A stretch of 64,000 bases of DNA from DAITAZ01 sp036824045 (GCA_036824045.1 DAITAZ010000020.1:1-64000), one strand, 5' to 3'; numbered from the stretch's first letter, positions 45,301 through 53,709 are shown. Notes: generated by a model not told the origin, from the letters alone. Made by a program: numbers and translations.

Positions 45301-46299
45301 GACAAGGACGAGGTCCGCATCTGGCGCAATGCCAAGATGCAGTTCCAGGCACCCCGCAGCGAACTGCTGGCCGCCTGGGGTGAAACCAGTTACCAGATCG
45401 CCCGTTTGCGTGACGACGCGGATTGCGCCCGGGAGGAATTCGAGCAGCTCGCCACGGCCGAAAATCCCGGCCTGAGCCCCTCGCTGACCTTTGACCCCGC
45501 TGAGGAGGTGGCCGTAGCCATGCTTGCCACCGGTCAGCGGCCCCGGGTAGCGATTCTGCGTGAACAGGGGGTGAACGGGCATCTGGAAATGGCGGCCGCT
45601 TTCGAGCGGGCGGGCTTTGCGGTGGTGGATGTGCATATGTCCGACCTGCAGTCGGGACGGCGCAAGCTGCGCGATTTCCAGGGGCTGGCTGCCTGTGGTG
45701 GATTTTCCTATGGGGATGTGCTGGGTGCCGGCCAGGGTTGGGCCAAGTCGATTCTGTTCAACGCCATGCTGCGTGACCAGTTTGCCGAGTTCTTCCAGCG
45801 TGCCGACACCTTCGCCCTCGGGGTGTGCAATGGGTGTCAGATGCTGAGTCATCTGGCGGGGATCATTCCTGGCGCAGGTGACTGGCCCACTTTCCACCGC
45901 AATCGCAGTGAGCAGTTCGAGGCGCGCTTCAGCATGCTGGAACTGCTGCCCAGCCCGTCGATCTTTTTCGCCGGGATGGAGGGCAGCCGGATTCCCGTGG
46001 TGGTGTCCCACGGCGAAGGCCGTGCAGTGTTTGCCTCGGATGCGGCGCGAGCGGGCGCGGTTGTGGCGGCCCGGTTTGTGGACAACCTCGGGCAGGTTGC
46101 AACACGTTACCCGGCCAATCCCAACGGTTCGCCCGACGGGGTGACCGGGTTTACCACGGCGGACGGGCGTTTCACCATCATGATGCCCCATCCGGAACGG
46201 GTCTTCCGCACGGTGCAGATGTCCTGGCATCCGGCGGGCTGGGGCGAGGATTCCCCGTGGATGCGCATGTTCCGCAACGCCCGCCGCTGGGTGGGCTGA
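42358..46299 (+). CDS. purL: Phosphoribosylformylglycinamidine synthase
   Basis: Catalyses the fourth step of purine synthesis, converting FGAR to FGAM with glutamine and ATP. The 1313-residue protein is the large single-chain form: an N-terminal domain (MAEFLSLRGGAALSAARLQR), two AIRS-like halves (MFAQANSEHCRHKIFNASW, VETHNHPTAISPFPGAATGA, LAIHDVGAGGISNAMPEL) and a C-terminal glutaminase. The glutaminase nucleophile is in ALGVCNGCQMLSHL (near residue 1156) with the His-Glu pair in PHPERVFRTV. ATG 42358 starts the conserved N-terminus. Confidence 0.97.
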   Translation: MAEFLSLRGGAALSAARLQRLHSSVSAVLPKVRGLEAEHWYFVELEAQPSGEELARLKDLLGAHPVGDVPAGEMLLVTPRMGTISPWSSKATDIAHQCGFAGIKRIERGTAFHLDLRGGLDARGRQAVLPLLHDRMTEAVLGATDDAGALFHHYAPQPLRTVDVLAGGRAALIRANGELGLALSEDEIDYLMSAFSGAGRNPTDVELMMFAQANSEHCRHKIFNASWVIDAFPRAETLFGMIRETHKAQPEGTVVAYSDNAAVIEGAEVERFYPDQDGEYRFHPELTHILAKVETHNHPTAISPFPGAATGAGGEIRDEGATGRGARPKAGLAGFSVSNLRIPDFPQPWEAATAGVGKPERIASALDIMIEGPIGAAAFNNEFGRPNLTGYFRTFEQEVQGDVRGYHKPIMIAGGLGSIQAGQSFKVEFAPGTLLIQLGGPGMLIGLGGGAASSMTTGTNTADLDFASVQRGNPEIQRRAQEVIDRCWQMGENNPILAIHDVGAGGISNAMPELAHGAGLGAHFQLRQVPNEEPGMSPAEIWCNEAQERYVLAVAPQRLDEFRALCERERCPFAVLGEASADGQLIVADSHFGNQPVDMPMEVLLGKPPRMERNVSSRAKYLPPFDTTHIDLKDACFRVLRMPAVASKSFLITIGDRSVGGMTARDQMVGPWQMPVADCAVTTMSFQGYRGEAFAMGERTPLACISGPAAGRMAIGEAITNLAAADVTDLRQVKLSANWMAAAGHRGEDAQLFDTVKAVALEFCPKAGLSIPVGKDSLSMKTSWKEGEESRTVVSPLSLIVTAFAPVEDVRRTLTPMLCCEEGVETELVLIDLGQSRNRLGGSILAQAYNSVGEHAPDVTPEQLVAFFRAVGQLRREGLALAYHDRSDGGLFATICEMAFASRCGVSLMLDTLCYDPWMNDVDGLEKKPGTLAGRFSDHVFASLFSEELGAVIQIRRAERGRVGDILRAAGVAFHHIGEPNDKDEVRIWRNAKMQFQAPRSELLAAWGETSYQIARLRDDADCAREEFEQLATAENPGLSPSLTFDPAEEVAVAMLATGQRPRVAILREQGVNGHLEMAAAFERAGFAVVDVHMSDLQSGRRKLRDFQGLAACGGFSYGDVLGAGQGWAKSILFNAMLRDQFAEFFQRADTFALGVCNGCQMLSHLAGIIPGAGDWPTFHRNRSEQFEARFSMLELLPSPSIFFAGMEGSRIPVVVSHGEGRAVFASDAARAGAVVAARFVDNLGQVATRYPANPNGSPDGVTGFTTADGRFTIMMPHPERVFRTVQMSWHPAGWGEDSPWMRMFRNARRWVG

Positions 46300-46325
46300 G
46301 TCAGGGCGCGCCGAGCGGACGCTGA

Positions 46326-46361
46326 AAAAGCAAAAGGGGCCGCAAGGCCCCTTTTGCTTTT
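46326..46361. terminator. Bidirectional terminator between purL and the parvulin gene
   Basis: A perfect 16-bp stem AAAAGCAAAAGGGGCC closes a GCAA loop between the convergent genes. A and T tracts are within the arms, so it can act on both strands. Confidence 0.92.
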
Positions 46362-46379
46362 GCGAAACGCTGCCGGGGA

Positions 46380-47186
46380 TCACTCCACCTTGGCTTTTGC
46401 CCGCAGGTCCGCCACATGCTTTTGCACGGCCTGGTTGGCCAGATGTTGCTGGATCTGGGGTTTCACTTCCTCCAGCGTCGGGAGCTTCACGTCCCGGCTG
46501 TCTTCGAGCAGGATCACGTGGTAGCCGAAATCGCTCTTCACCGGGGTTTCGGTGTATTTGCCCTTGGCGAGCTTCTTCAGGGCTTCAGCGAACGGCGGGA
46601 CGTAGTTGGAGGGCATGCTCCAGCCCAGGTCGCCGCCCTTGTCCTTGGAGCCCGGATCCTTGGACTGCTTGGCCAGGGTTTCGAACTTCTCGCCCTTCTT
46701 GAGACTGGCGATGATCTCCTTGGCCGTTTCTTCCTTTTCCACCAGCACGTGGCGGGCCTTGTACTCGGTCTTGTCCGCATTCTTGGCGAAGGCGTCGTAC
46801 TCCTTCTTCACCGCTTCGTCGCTGGGCAGGTGGTTGGACCGGTAGTTCTGCAGGTAGGCGTCGATCAGCACGGCCTGGCCGGCCATCTCCATCTGGGCGG
46901 CCACTTCCGGCCGCTTGCCGACGCCGGACTTCTTGGCTTCAGCGGTGATGATTTCCCGCTTGATCAGTTCCTCGCGCACAGCTTCGCGCAGTTGGTCGTT
47001 GACCTGTTGTCCCTTGGAGGCCTGGCTGGCCACCAGCACGTCGGCGCGGATAGCGGGAATGGCAGTGCCATTGACCGTTGCGACCGGCTTGTTGCTGCTG
47101 CTCTTGGCGGGTTCGGCGGCGTAGCTGCCCGTAACGGCCAAGGCCGCAGTCAAAGCAAGGGTGAGTCGACGGATGGCAAGGTTCAT
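46380..47186 (-). CDS. Periplasmic parvulin-type peptidylprolyl isomerase
   Basis: A 268-residue exported folding helper of the PpiC/PrsA type. The signal peptide (MNLAIRRLTLALTAALAVTG, cleaved near SYAA) precedes a SurA-like N-terminal helical domain. The rotamase domain (about 135-235) has KARHVLVEKEETAKEI, GSKDKGGDLGWSMPSNYVPP and KSDFGYHVILLEDSR. It likely assists outer membrane protein folding. ATG 47186 has AGAGGAAAC upstream; codons further upstream are not conserved. It is followed by the purL terminator and preceded by bolA. Confidence 0.92.
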   Translation of the reverse strand: MNLAIRRLTLALTAALAVTGSYAAEPAKSSSNKPVATVNGTAIPAIRADVLVASQASKGQQVNDQLREAVREELIKREIITAEAKKSGVGKRPEVAAQMEMAGQAVLIDAYLQNYRSNHLPSDEAVKKEYDAFAKNADKTEYKARHVLVEKEETAKEIIASLKKGEKFETLAKQSKDPGSKDKGGDLGWSMPSNYVPPFAEALKKLAKGKYTETPVKSDFGYHVILLEDSRDVKLPTLEEVKPQIQQHLANQAVQKHVADLRAKAKVE

Positions 47187-47246
47187 CAGTTGGTTTCCTC
47201 TACGTTTGAAAGTGAAAGGGTTTGGTGCCCGGCCCAATGTCCGGGT

Positions 47247-47510
47247 TCAGGCCTCGTCCGGTGTCAGGGCGGTGATGGCAAGGGCATGGATGGGCCCCTG
47301 CATCAGTTCGCCCAGCATGGCATACACCATACGATGGCGCTCAAGGGTGCGCTTGCCGGAAAAGGCGCTGCTCACCAGGGTTAAGCGGTAATGTCCTCCG
47401 CCACCGGCGGCGCCGGCGTGCCCTGCGTGGCGATGACTTTCGTCCTCCAGCTCAAACCGGACGGGTGCCAGCGCCGCCAGACGGGTCTTGATCAGTTCGG
47501 CCGTGCTCAT
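47247..47510 (-). CDS. bolA: BolA family protein
   Basis: An 87-residue BolA/IbaG-like protein, which with monothiol glutaredoxins handles iron-sulfur clusters or acts as a regulator. The start MSTAELIKTRLAALAPVRFE, DESHRHAGHAG with the cluster-ligand His, HYRLTLVSSAFSGKRTLERH and RMVYAMLGELMQGPIHALAI are the BolA core. ATG 47510 starts the conserved part. It lies one base after the yciI stop. Confidence 0.92.
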   Translation of the reverse strand: MSTAELIKTRLAALAPVRFELEDESHRHAGHAGAAGGGGHYRLTLVSSAFSGKRTLERHRMVYAMLGELMQGPIHALAITALTPDEA

Positions 47511-47511
47511 T

Positions 47512-47814
47512 TCAGGGCAATGCCTTCTTGAAGGGGCGCACCCGGGTGGTGTGATATACGCCTTCGCGCACGTAGACGTCCTGGGCAAACCAGGCTTCCG
47601 CTTCGGCCTGGGAGGGGAACTCGGCGATGATCAAGCTGCCGGAAAAGCCGGCGGGGCCAGGGTCAGGCGAATCGATGGCAGGACAAGGCCCTGCGACCAG
47701 CAGCCGGCCTTCCGAAACCAGTTGCTGCAAACGGGAAAGGTGTTCCGGCCGGGCTGCGAGGCGTTTTTCCAGCGAATTGGGCGCGTCCTCCCCGAACAGG
47801 GCGTAATACATCAT
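47512..47814 (-). CDS. YciI family protein
   Basis: A 100-residue YciI-like protein with a ferredoxin-like fold, related to muconolactone isomerase and EthD. MMYYALFGEDAPNSLEKRLA, ARPEHLSRLQQLVSEGRLLV and AGPCP contain the conserved His and Asp-region residues. Function is not established; some members act on lactones. Its ATG overlaps the yciB stop (ATGA), and bolA follows directly. The yciB-yciI-bolA-parvulin order is usual in betaproteobacteria. Confidence 0.9.
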   Translation of the reverse strand: MMYYALFGEDAPNSLEKRLAARPEHLSRLQQLVSEGRLLVAGPCPAIDSPDPGPAGFSGSLIIAEFPSQAEAEAWFAQDVYVREGVYHTTRVRPFKKALP

Positions 47815-48347
47815 TTCTTGTCCTCTTCCATGTACTTGGCGAGCAACAGGCTCTGCAGCACCACAAAGGCGAACATCAGGCCCATGCCGCCGAACAGCTT
47901 GAAATTGACCCAGGTATCGGTGGGGAAGGAGTACGCCACGAACAGGTTGAGCACCCCCATTGCGGCGAAAAAGCCCACCCAGGCCAGATTAAGGCGGCTC
48001 CAGACGGGCTCGGGCAGCGTCATCTGCTGTTCGAGCAGACTGCGGATCAGGTTGCGTCCGAAGAACTGCGACGACACTAGCAGGGCAGCGCCGAACAGCC
48101 AGTACAACACCGTCGGCTTCCATTTGATGAAGGTCTCATCCCGAAGCAACAGGGTGGCACCACCGAACACCACCACGATGACCAGGCTCACCCAGAGCAT
48201 GGTGTCCACCTTCCGGTGCCGGAACCACACCCAGGCGATCTGCCCGGCAGTCGCGGCAATCGCCACGCCGGTGGCGACGTAGATGTCGGCGAACTTGAAG
48301 GCGATGAAAAACAGGATGACCGGAAACAGGTCGAACAGGAACTTCAT
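47811..48347 (-). CDS. yciB: Inner membrane septation protein A (YciB/IspZ)
   Basis: A 178-residue inner-membrane protein with five predicted helices, needed for normal septation in some bacteria and linked to envelope synthesis. MKFLFDLFPVILFFIAFKFA, YVATGVAIAATAGQIAWVW, NLAWVGFFAAMGVLNLFVAY and FPTDTWVNFKLFGGMGLMFA are characteristic. It heads the yciB-yciI-bolA-parvulin run. Upstream 122 bp to msrB hold no gene. Confidence 0.94.
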   Translation of the reverse strand: MKFLFDLFPVILFFIAFKFADIYVATGVAIAATAGQIAWVWFRHRKVDTMLWVSLVIVVVFGGATLLLRDETFIKWKPTVLYWLFGAALLVSSQFFGRNLIRSLLEQQMTLPEPVWSRLNLAWVGFFAAMGVLNLFVAYSFPTDTWVNFKLFGGMGLMFAFVVLQSLLLAKYMEEDKK

Positions 48348-48469
48348 GCGGGGAACTGATTGAAAGACAAGGAAGTATGCCCGGATAGCGGGGCCCTGTC
48401 CAATCCGGGCAGCGGCGTGAGCGCTCCCATTGGAGTGGTGTCAGGCCCGGCGACGATGCGAGACAGCGC

Positions 48470-48865
48470 TCAATCCTTGTCGAAAGTGAGCGAGGCGGAG
48501 TTGATGCAATAACGCATGCCGGTCGGGGCGGGCCCATCGGGAAAGACGTGTCCCAGGTGGGCGCCGCATTGTTGGCACAGCACTTCGGTGCGGACCATGA
48601 AATGGCTCCGGTCCTCCGCCGTGTCGACGGCGTCCGGGTGGACTGGGGCGGTGTAGCTGGGCCAGCCGCAGCCCGCGTCGAATTTGGCTCCGGAGGCGAA
48701 CAACTCGGCGCCGCAGCAGACGCAGCGGTAAGTGCCCGCTGTGAAACAGTCCCAGTATTGCCCGGTGAACGCTCGTTCGGTGCCTTTCTCCCGAGTGACG
48801 TGGAACTGCATCTCGGTGAGCTGGCTGCGCCATTCGGCGTCTGATTTTTCAGTCTTGCGCGGCAT
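48470..48865 (-). CDS. msrB: Peptide-methionine (R)-S-oxide reductase
   Basis: Repairs oxidised methionine (R form). The 131-residue protein has the two zinc CxxC pairs in YRCVCCGAELF and VLCQQCGAHLGHVF, GCGWPSYTAPV, and the catalytic Cys in GMRYCINSASLTF. ATG 48865 starts the conserved MPRKTEKSDAEWRSQLTEMQ. It lies 130 bp after bioD on the same strand; the gap holds no gene. Confidence 0.95.
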   Translation of the reverse strand: MPRKTEKSDAEWRSQLTEMQFHVTREKGTERAFTGQYWDCFTAGTYRCVCCGAELFASGAKFDAGCGWPSYTAPVHPDAVDTAEDRSHFMVRTEVLCQQCGAHLGHVFPDGPAPTGMRYCINSASLTFDKD

Positions 48866-48995
48866 GGATGGCTCCTGTGGGGTGGCAAGCCGCCTCAGAT
48901 GGCGGTCGCCAGTGCCTGTGGACAGCGGTGGCGGTTGAAAGTTTTGTGTCCAAGGGGTGGCCGGGAGCGCATTGAAGGATGCACTGCGCCCGCCT

Positions 48996-49679
48996 TCAGG
49001 CGGCTGTGGGAAAACCGCCGAGAGCGTTGGCGCCCAGTTCCACGTCGGAGTTGGCCACGTGGGGCACGACCCCCAGCAGGGGGGCGTTGATCCGTTCCTT
49101 GAGGGCGGCGACATTTTCCTGCCGCAGCTGCATGTGGGGTTCAACCGTGTTGGCCACCCACCCGGCAAGCCGCAAGCCGCGGGCCTGGATGGCTTCCGCC
49201 GTGAGCAGGGCGTGGTTGATGCACCCGAGGCGCACGCCCACCACCAGGATCACCGGCAAATCCAGCGCCACGGCCAGGTCGGCGCTGTCTTCTGTGTCGT
49301 TCAGGGGCACCCGGAAGCCGCCCACGCCTTCGACGATCACCGCGCTGGAGGCCTCGCACAGGGCGTGAAAGCAGGAACGGATGTGCTGCAGGTCGATGGC
49401 GCGCCGGTGCCGGCGCGCTGCAAGGTGCGGGGCCACCGGCTCGGGAAAGCAGTACGGGTTCACCAGGCCCAGGGGAGCGGGCAGGCTGGACGCTTCCAGC
49501 AATGCAGCCACGTCCTCGTTGATTTCCTCGCCGTCGATCAGCCGGGTGCCTGCGGCAACCGGTTTCATGCCGATCGCGGCGATGCCCTGGCGCTTGAGCT
49601 TGCGCAGCAAGGCGCAGGCAATGAAGGTCTTGCCGATTTCGGTATCGGTGCCGGTGATGAAATAGTCGTGCCGAACCAT
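48996..49679 (-). CDS. bioD: Dethiobiotin synthetase
   Basis: Converts diaminopelargonic acid, CO2 and ATP to dethiobiotin. The 227-residue protein has the P-loop FITGTDTEIGKTFIACALL, GMKPVAAGT, VIVEGVGGFRVPLND and LVVGVRLGCINHALLTAEAI. It follows bioC by two bases. The last step gene, bioB, is not in the window. Confidence 0.95.
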   Translation of the reverse strand: MVRHDYFITGTDTEIGKTFIACALLRKLKRQGIAAIGMKPVAAGTRLIDGEEINEDVAALLEASSLPAPLGLVNPYCFPEPVAPHLAARRHRRAIDLQHIRSCFHALCEASSAVIVEGVGGFRVPLNDTEDSADLAVALDLPVILVVGVRLGCINHALLTAEAIQARGLRLAGWVANTVEPHMQLRQENVAALKERINAPLLGVVPHVANSDVELGANALGGFPTAA

Positions 49680-49681
49680 GA

Positions 49682-50479
49682 TTAGCCGCCCTCCTTGTGG
49701 GCGTGAACATAGATCACATCATAGCGTTCCGGTAGGCCGGCGCTGGTGCGGTACGGCTCGAGCCGTTGCGCCACCTGCTGCCAGAGCGCCCTGCCTGCAA
49801 GGCTCCGGCGTCGGTCGCCGCCAACACCGCTGGCGCCGACGGTCTTGAGCGAGCGCAGCAGGGTGGCCAGGTCCGGGTGGCGCAGTATGCGTTCTTCGCG
49901 CCTGACGCGGAGGTCGCGGAAACCGGCAGCGCCCAGAGTGGAGGCGATCACCTCTGGCTGCAGGAAACCCAAGGTGTGCCGGTAGGGGTCAAGTCCGGAA
50001 AACGCCTCGCGCAATTCTTCCAGCGTATGGGGCCCCAGGGTGGCCAGCAGCACCTGCCCCCCGGGGCGCAGGACGCGATGAAACTCCGCCGCCGCCGTGC
50101 CGAGGGCACACCATTGCACGGCCAGACTGGTAAAGACCGCGTCCAGGCTGGCGGCGTCCAGGGGCAGGGCTTCCAGGTCGCCACAGATCCTGAAGGCCGG
50201 GAATGGCTGACGCTGCGCGGATTCTTCAAGCATGGCCCGGGCAAAGTCCAGGGCCAGCAGGTCGGCCGCGGGCCAGCGGCTGTGCAGCAACTCCAGGCCG
50301 TAGCCCGTCCCACAGCCGGCATCCAGGATGCGGGCGCGTTCGAGCCCGGTCCCGGTGCCAGCCCAGCGCAGCAGTTCGGTGCAGATCTCCCGCTGAAGGC
50401 TGGCGGCGTCGTGGTAACGGGGGGCCGCGCGCTCGAAGCGTTGACGCGCCTCCCGCTTGGCGTGGGGGTCAGGCTCCAT
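49682..50479 (-). CDS. bioC: Malonyl-ACP O-methyltransferase
   Basis: Methylates malonyl-ACP so that fatty acid synthesis can build the pimelate chain. The 265-residue SAM-dependent enzyme shows KREARQRFERAAPRYHDAAS at the start, RILDAGCGTGYGLELL (SAM motif I), FTSLAVQWC and FHRVLRPGGQVLLATLGPHT. ATG 50479 is chosen at the conserved start and overlaps the bioH end by 11 bp. BioH, encoded just upstream, removes the methyl group at the end. Confidence 0.94.
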   Translation of the reverse strand: MEPDPHAKREARQRFERAAPRYHDAASLQREICTELLRWAGTGTGLERARILDAGCGTGYGLELLHSRWPAADLLALDFARAMLEESAQRQPFPAFRICGDLEALPLDAASLDAVFTSLAVQWCALGTAAAEFHRVLRPGGQVLLATLGPHTLEELREAFSGLDPYRHTLGFLQPEVIASTLGAAGFRDLRVRREERILRHPDLATLLRSLKTVGASGVGGDRRRSLAGRALWQQVAQRLEPYRTSAGLPERYDVIYVHAHKEGG

Positions 50480-51230
50480 GGTGCCGGACGAAATCCGCGA
50501 TTGCGCTGGCAACTGCCTGGGGCTGGCTCAGCATGGGAGCGTGGCCACAGTCCGCCAGGGGCAGCCAGCGGGCGGAAGGGAGCGTCTGCGCCAGCCAGTG
50601 TCCGGCGGCGGCGGGAATCACCCGGTCGCCCAGGCCGTGGATCAGCAGCGCTGGCACGTGCAGATCAGCGACGGCTCCCCGCAGGTCAGCCGTGGCGAGG
50701 ATGGCCATGCCGTCCGCCAGCGCGCCAGGAGCGGGCGGGTGGCTGCGCACCAGGCCGGCCAGTTGACGGCCCAGGGGGCGGGCCTGGGCATCACCCAGGG
50801 CCTGGAGGCTTGTGAAGCTGCGCAGGGCGCGCTGGCAGTCCTGCTCCAGTTCCCGGTTGAAGTCGTCGAGCGCGGACTGTGGCCAGCCGTGGGGCCAGTC
50901 CGGACGTTGGGCAAAGCACGGCGTACTGCCCACCAGCACCACGGCGCCGAGGGATTGCGGGTGACGTCGGGCCAGCGACAGGGCTGCCAGGCCGCCCAGC
51001 GACCAGCCGACCAGGATGGCGCCGGGCGGCGTCGCCCCGTGCACGAGATCCGTCAGGCGTTCCAGGTCGAAGGGCTCGGCCGGGGTGCCGCCGTGGCCGG
51101 GCAGGGTGACATGCCGCACCCTGGCCCCGGGCGTCAGGGCCTTGGTGACATCGGCCCATACGCCGGGGTGCATGCCCCAGCCATGGACGAACACCAGGTC
51201 CCGTTGCGTGATTGGGGCCGGGGGGGTCAC
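50469..51230 (-). CDS. bioH: Pimeloyl-ACP methyl ester carboxylesterase
   Basis: An alpha/beta hydrolase that demethylates pimeloyl-ACP methyl ester. The 253-residue protein has LVFVHGWGMHPGVWADV, the nucleophile elbow LVGWSLGGLAA, the Asp in IHGLGDRVIP and the His in LADCGHAPMLSQP. GTG 51230 is chosen because it overlaps the bioF stop as GTGA; GTG 51254 would add eight atypical residues. It lies between bioF and bioC. Confidence 0.92.
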   Translation of the reverse strand: MTPPAPITQRDLVFVHGWGMHPGVWADVTKALTPGARVRHVTLPGHGGTPAEPFDLERLTDLVHGATPPGAILVGWSLGGLAALSLARRHPQSLGAVVLVGSTPCFAQRPDWPHGWPQSALDDFNRELEQDCQRALRSFTSLQALGDAQARPLGRQLAGLVRSHPPAPGALADGMAILATADLRGAVADLHVPALLIHGLGDRVIPAAAGHWLAQTLPSARWLPLADCGHAPMLSQPQAVASAIADFVRHHGA

Positions 51231-52390
51231 GCCAATTCTCCCAGGGCGGCGCACAGCCTCGCCACCTGTTCGGCAGTATGGGCGGCGCTGAGGGTGATGC
51301 GCAGCCGGGCCTCGCCCTTCGGTACCGTGGGGGGGCGGATGGCGGGGACCCAGATACCCTGCTCCAGCAGGCCCTGGGCGATGCGCAGGGTTTCGGCATT
51401 GCCGCCGATCACCAGGGGCTGGATGGCGGTTTCGGACGGCAGCAAGCGCCAGGGGCCGGCGGGCAGGTGGGCGCGCAGTTGCGCGATGAGCTGCCGCAGG
51501 TGGGCGCGCCGGTCGTCACCCTGTTCGATCAAGGGCAGGGCGGCGAGCAGGGCATTGGCTACCAGCGGCGGCGAGGCGGTGGTGAAGACGTAGGTGCGGG
51601 CCCGCTGCAGCAGCCACTCGACCACTTCATTCGCCCCGGCGACGAAAGCGCCGGACACGCCCGCCGCCTTGCCCAGTGTCCCCATCAGGATCAGCCGCTG
51701 CGCGTGCAGGCCGAAATGGGCCGCGGTGCCCCGGCCTTGGGGGCCCAGGACGCCGAAACCGTGGGCGTCATCGGCATAGAGCCAGGCGTCGTGGCGCTCG
51801 GCCAGTTCCAACAGCCGGGGCAAGGGGGCCAGATCGCCGTCCATGCTGAACACGGCGTCCACGGCAATCAGTTTGGTGCGCGCGGTGGACTTGGCCAGGG
51901 CGGCTTCCAGCGCCCCCATGTCGTTATGGGGGTAGCGGACGAAATCGGCCCGGGAGATCAGCATGCCGTCAATGAGCGAGGCGTGGTTGAGCCGGTCGGC
52001 AAACACGGCGTCACCCCGCCCGACCAGCGCCGGGATCACCCCGGTATTGGCCATGTAGCCGGTGGAGAAGTACAGGGCCCGGGGGCGCTGGACGAAGCAC
52101 GCCAGGGCCTCTTCCAGCGCATGGTGGGGTGTCTGGTGGCCGCTGACCAGGTGGGCGGCGCCCGCGCCGGTCCCCCACCGGGCGGCGCCCGCCTGGGCTG
52201 CGGCGGCGAGGGCGGGGTGGTTGGCGAGGCCCAGGTAGTCGTTGCTGGCGAAAGCCAGTAGCGGGCGGCCATCCACGACCACCTCCGGGCCGCAGGGGGA
52301 AGCCAGTGTGCGGCGGTTGCGCAGCAGGGCGTCCCGCTCGAGTTCCGCCAGTTGCAGGCGCAGGCGCTCGATGAGGGTCGGCGCGCTCAT
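51227..52390 (-). CDS. bioF: 8-amino-7-oxononanoate synthase
   Basis: A PLP enzyme that condenses pimeloyl-ACP with alanine. The 387-residue protein shows FASNDYLGLANHPALAAAA, LNHASLIDGMLISRADFVRY, VDAVFSMDGDLAPL, YADDAHGFGVLGPQGRG and LMGTLGKAAGVSGAFVAG with the PLP-binding Lys. ATG 52390 overlaps the bioA stop (ATGA) and starts MSAPTLIERLRLQLAELERD. Confidence 0.95.
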   Translation of the reverse strand: MSAPTLIERLRLQLAELERDALLRNRRTLASPCGPEVVVDGRPLLAFASNDYLGLANHPALAAAAQAGAARWGTGAGAAHLVSGHQTPHHALEEALACFVQRPRALYFSTGYMANTGVIPALVGRGDAVFADRLNHASLIDGMLISRADFVRYPHNDMGALEAALAKSTARTKLIAVDAVFSMDGDLAPLPRLLELAERHDAWLYADDAHGFGVLGPQGRGTAAHFGLHAQRLILMGTLGKAAGVSGAFVAGANEVVEWLLQRARTYVFTTASPPLVANALLAALPLIEQGDDRRAHLRQLIAQLRAHLPAGPWRLLPSETAIQPLVIGGNAETLRIAQGLLEQGIWVPAIRPPTVPKGEARLRITLSAAHTAEQVARLCAALGELA

Positions 52391-53709
52391 CCGCGCAGCA
52401 CCTGTTCGAGCACGTCCAGCGTGCCGGACGCCAGCAGCGCTTCTTCCGCTTCGGACAGAATGTAGGGGGGCATCCAATACACCGTGTTGCCCAGGGGGCG
52501 TAGCAGGAGGCCGGCTTCCAGCGCTTTCCTGAAGAAGCGGCGGGAGAAATCCGCGCCACCGTCGGCCACGTCGAACGCCCAGATCATGCCCCGCTGGCGG
52601 AAGTGGCGCACCCGGGGGTGAGCCGCCAGGGGCCGGGCAAGCTGGTTGAGCCGGTCTGCCCGGCCCCGGTTGGTGGCGAGCACCTCATCCTGCTCGAAGA
52701 TGTCCAGCGTGGCCAGCGCTGCCCGGCAGGCCAGGGCGTTGCCGGTGTAGCTGTGGGAGTGGAGAAACCCCCGGGTCACTTCGTCCGCATAGAACGCCTC
52801 ATAGGTCCGATCCGTGGTGAGCACGATGGACAGGGGCAGGTATCCGCCGGAGATGCCCTTGGACAGACACAGGAAATCGGGCCAGATACCGGCCTGTTCG
52901 CAGGCGAAGAAAGTGCCGGTGCGACCGCAGCCGACAGCAATCTCGTCAGCGATAAGGTGCACCTGGTATTGATCGCACAGGGCCCGGGCCCGGGCCAGAT
53001 ACACCGGGTCGTACATCACCATGCCGGAGGCGCCTTGTACCAGCGGCTCCACGATCAGCGCGGCGGTCTGCTGGTGGTGGGCCTCCAGGTGGGTGCGCAG
53101 GGCCTCGGCCGCGCGCAGGGCGACGGACGCGGCGTCCTCGCCGGGTTCCGCCTGGCGGGCGTCTGGCGAAGGGACCAGGAAGCCTGCTCGTACCAGTGGC
53201 GCGTAGGCGTCCCGGAAGATGGGCACATCCGTGACTGCCAGGGCGCCCACCGTTTCGCCGTGATAGCTGCCGGCCAGGCTGATGAAGCGGTTCTTGCCCG
53301 GCTGCCCCTGGTTGCGCCAGTAATGGACACTCATCTTGAGGGCGATTTCGGTGGCCGAGGCTCCGTCCGAGGCGTAGAAACAGTGCCCCAGCCGTCCGCC
53401 GGTGAGTGCGCCCAAACGCTCGGAAAGCTCCACCACCGGCTGATGGGTGAAGCCCGCGAGCATTACGTGTTCCAGGGTTTCCAGTTGCTCCCGCAGCGCG
53501 TGGTTGATGCGCGGATTGCAGTGGCCAAAGAGGTTGACCCACCAGGAGCTGATGGCGTCGAGGAAGCGTCGGCCCTCAAAGTCGTGGAGCCAGGCCCCCT
53601 GGGCGCGGGCGACCGGCACCAGAGGCAGGGTCTCGTGCGCCTTCATCTGGGTGCAAGGGTGCCAGACGGCGGAAAGCGAGCGGTGCAGGAGTTCGTCGTT
53701 GGCAGTCAT
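52387..53709 (-). CDS. bioA: Adenosylmethionine-8-amino-7-oxononanoate aminotransferase
   Basis: A PLP aminotransferase that uses SAM as amino donor. The 440-residue protein has SAVWHPCTQMKAHETLPLVP, FLDAISSWWVNLFGHCNPRI, FYASDGASATEIALKM, HLIADEIAVGCGRTGTFFAC and LCLSKGISGGYLPLSIVL with the PLP Lys. ATG 53709 starts MTANDELLHRSL. It is the first gene of the bioA-F-H-C-D operon. The promoter must lie in the 194 bp before the divergent protease gene; I see no clear BirA-type site there. Confidence 0.95.
   Translation of the reverse strand: MTANDELLHRSLSAVWHPCTQMKAHETLPLVPVARAQGAWLHDFEGRRFLDAISSWWVNLFGHCNPRINHALREQLETLEHVMLAGFTHQPVVELSERLGALTGGRLGHCFYASDGASATEIALKMSVHYWRNQGQPGKNRFISLAGSYHGETVGALAVTDVPIFRDAYAPLVRAGFLVPSPDARQAEPGEDAASVALRAAEALRTHLEAHHQQTAALIVEPLVQGASGMVMYDPVYLARARALCDQYQVHLIADEIAVGCGRTGTFFACEQAGIWPDFLCLSKGISGGYLPLSIVLTTDRTYEAFYADEVTRGFLHSHSYTGNALACRAALATLDIFEQDEVLATNRGRADRLNQLARPLAAHPRVRHFRQRGMIWAFDVADGGADFSRRFFRKALEAGLLLRPLGNTVYWMPPYILSEAEEALLASGTLDVLEQVLRG

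Noticed and set aside
42397..46383. A 1328-codon open frame antisense to purL
   Set aside because: It mirrors purL codon structure in GC-rich DNA, has no recognisable domain and no ribosome site; purL is fully conserved on the other strand.
48470..49168. Apparent N-terminal extension of MsrB by 101 residues
   Set aside because: The extension is an out-of-frame reading of bioD and intergenic DNA; the conserved MsrB start is at 48865.
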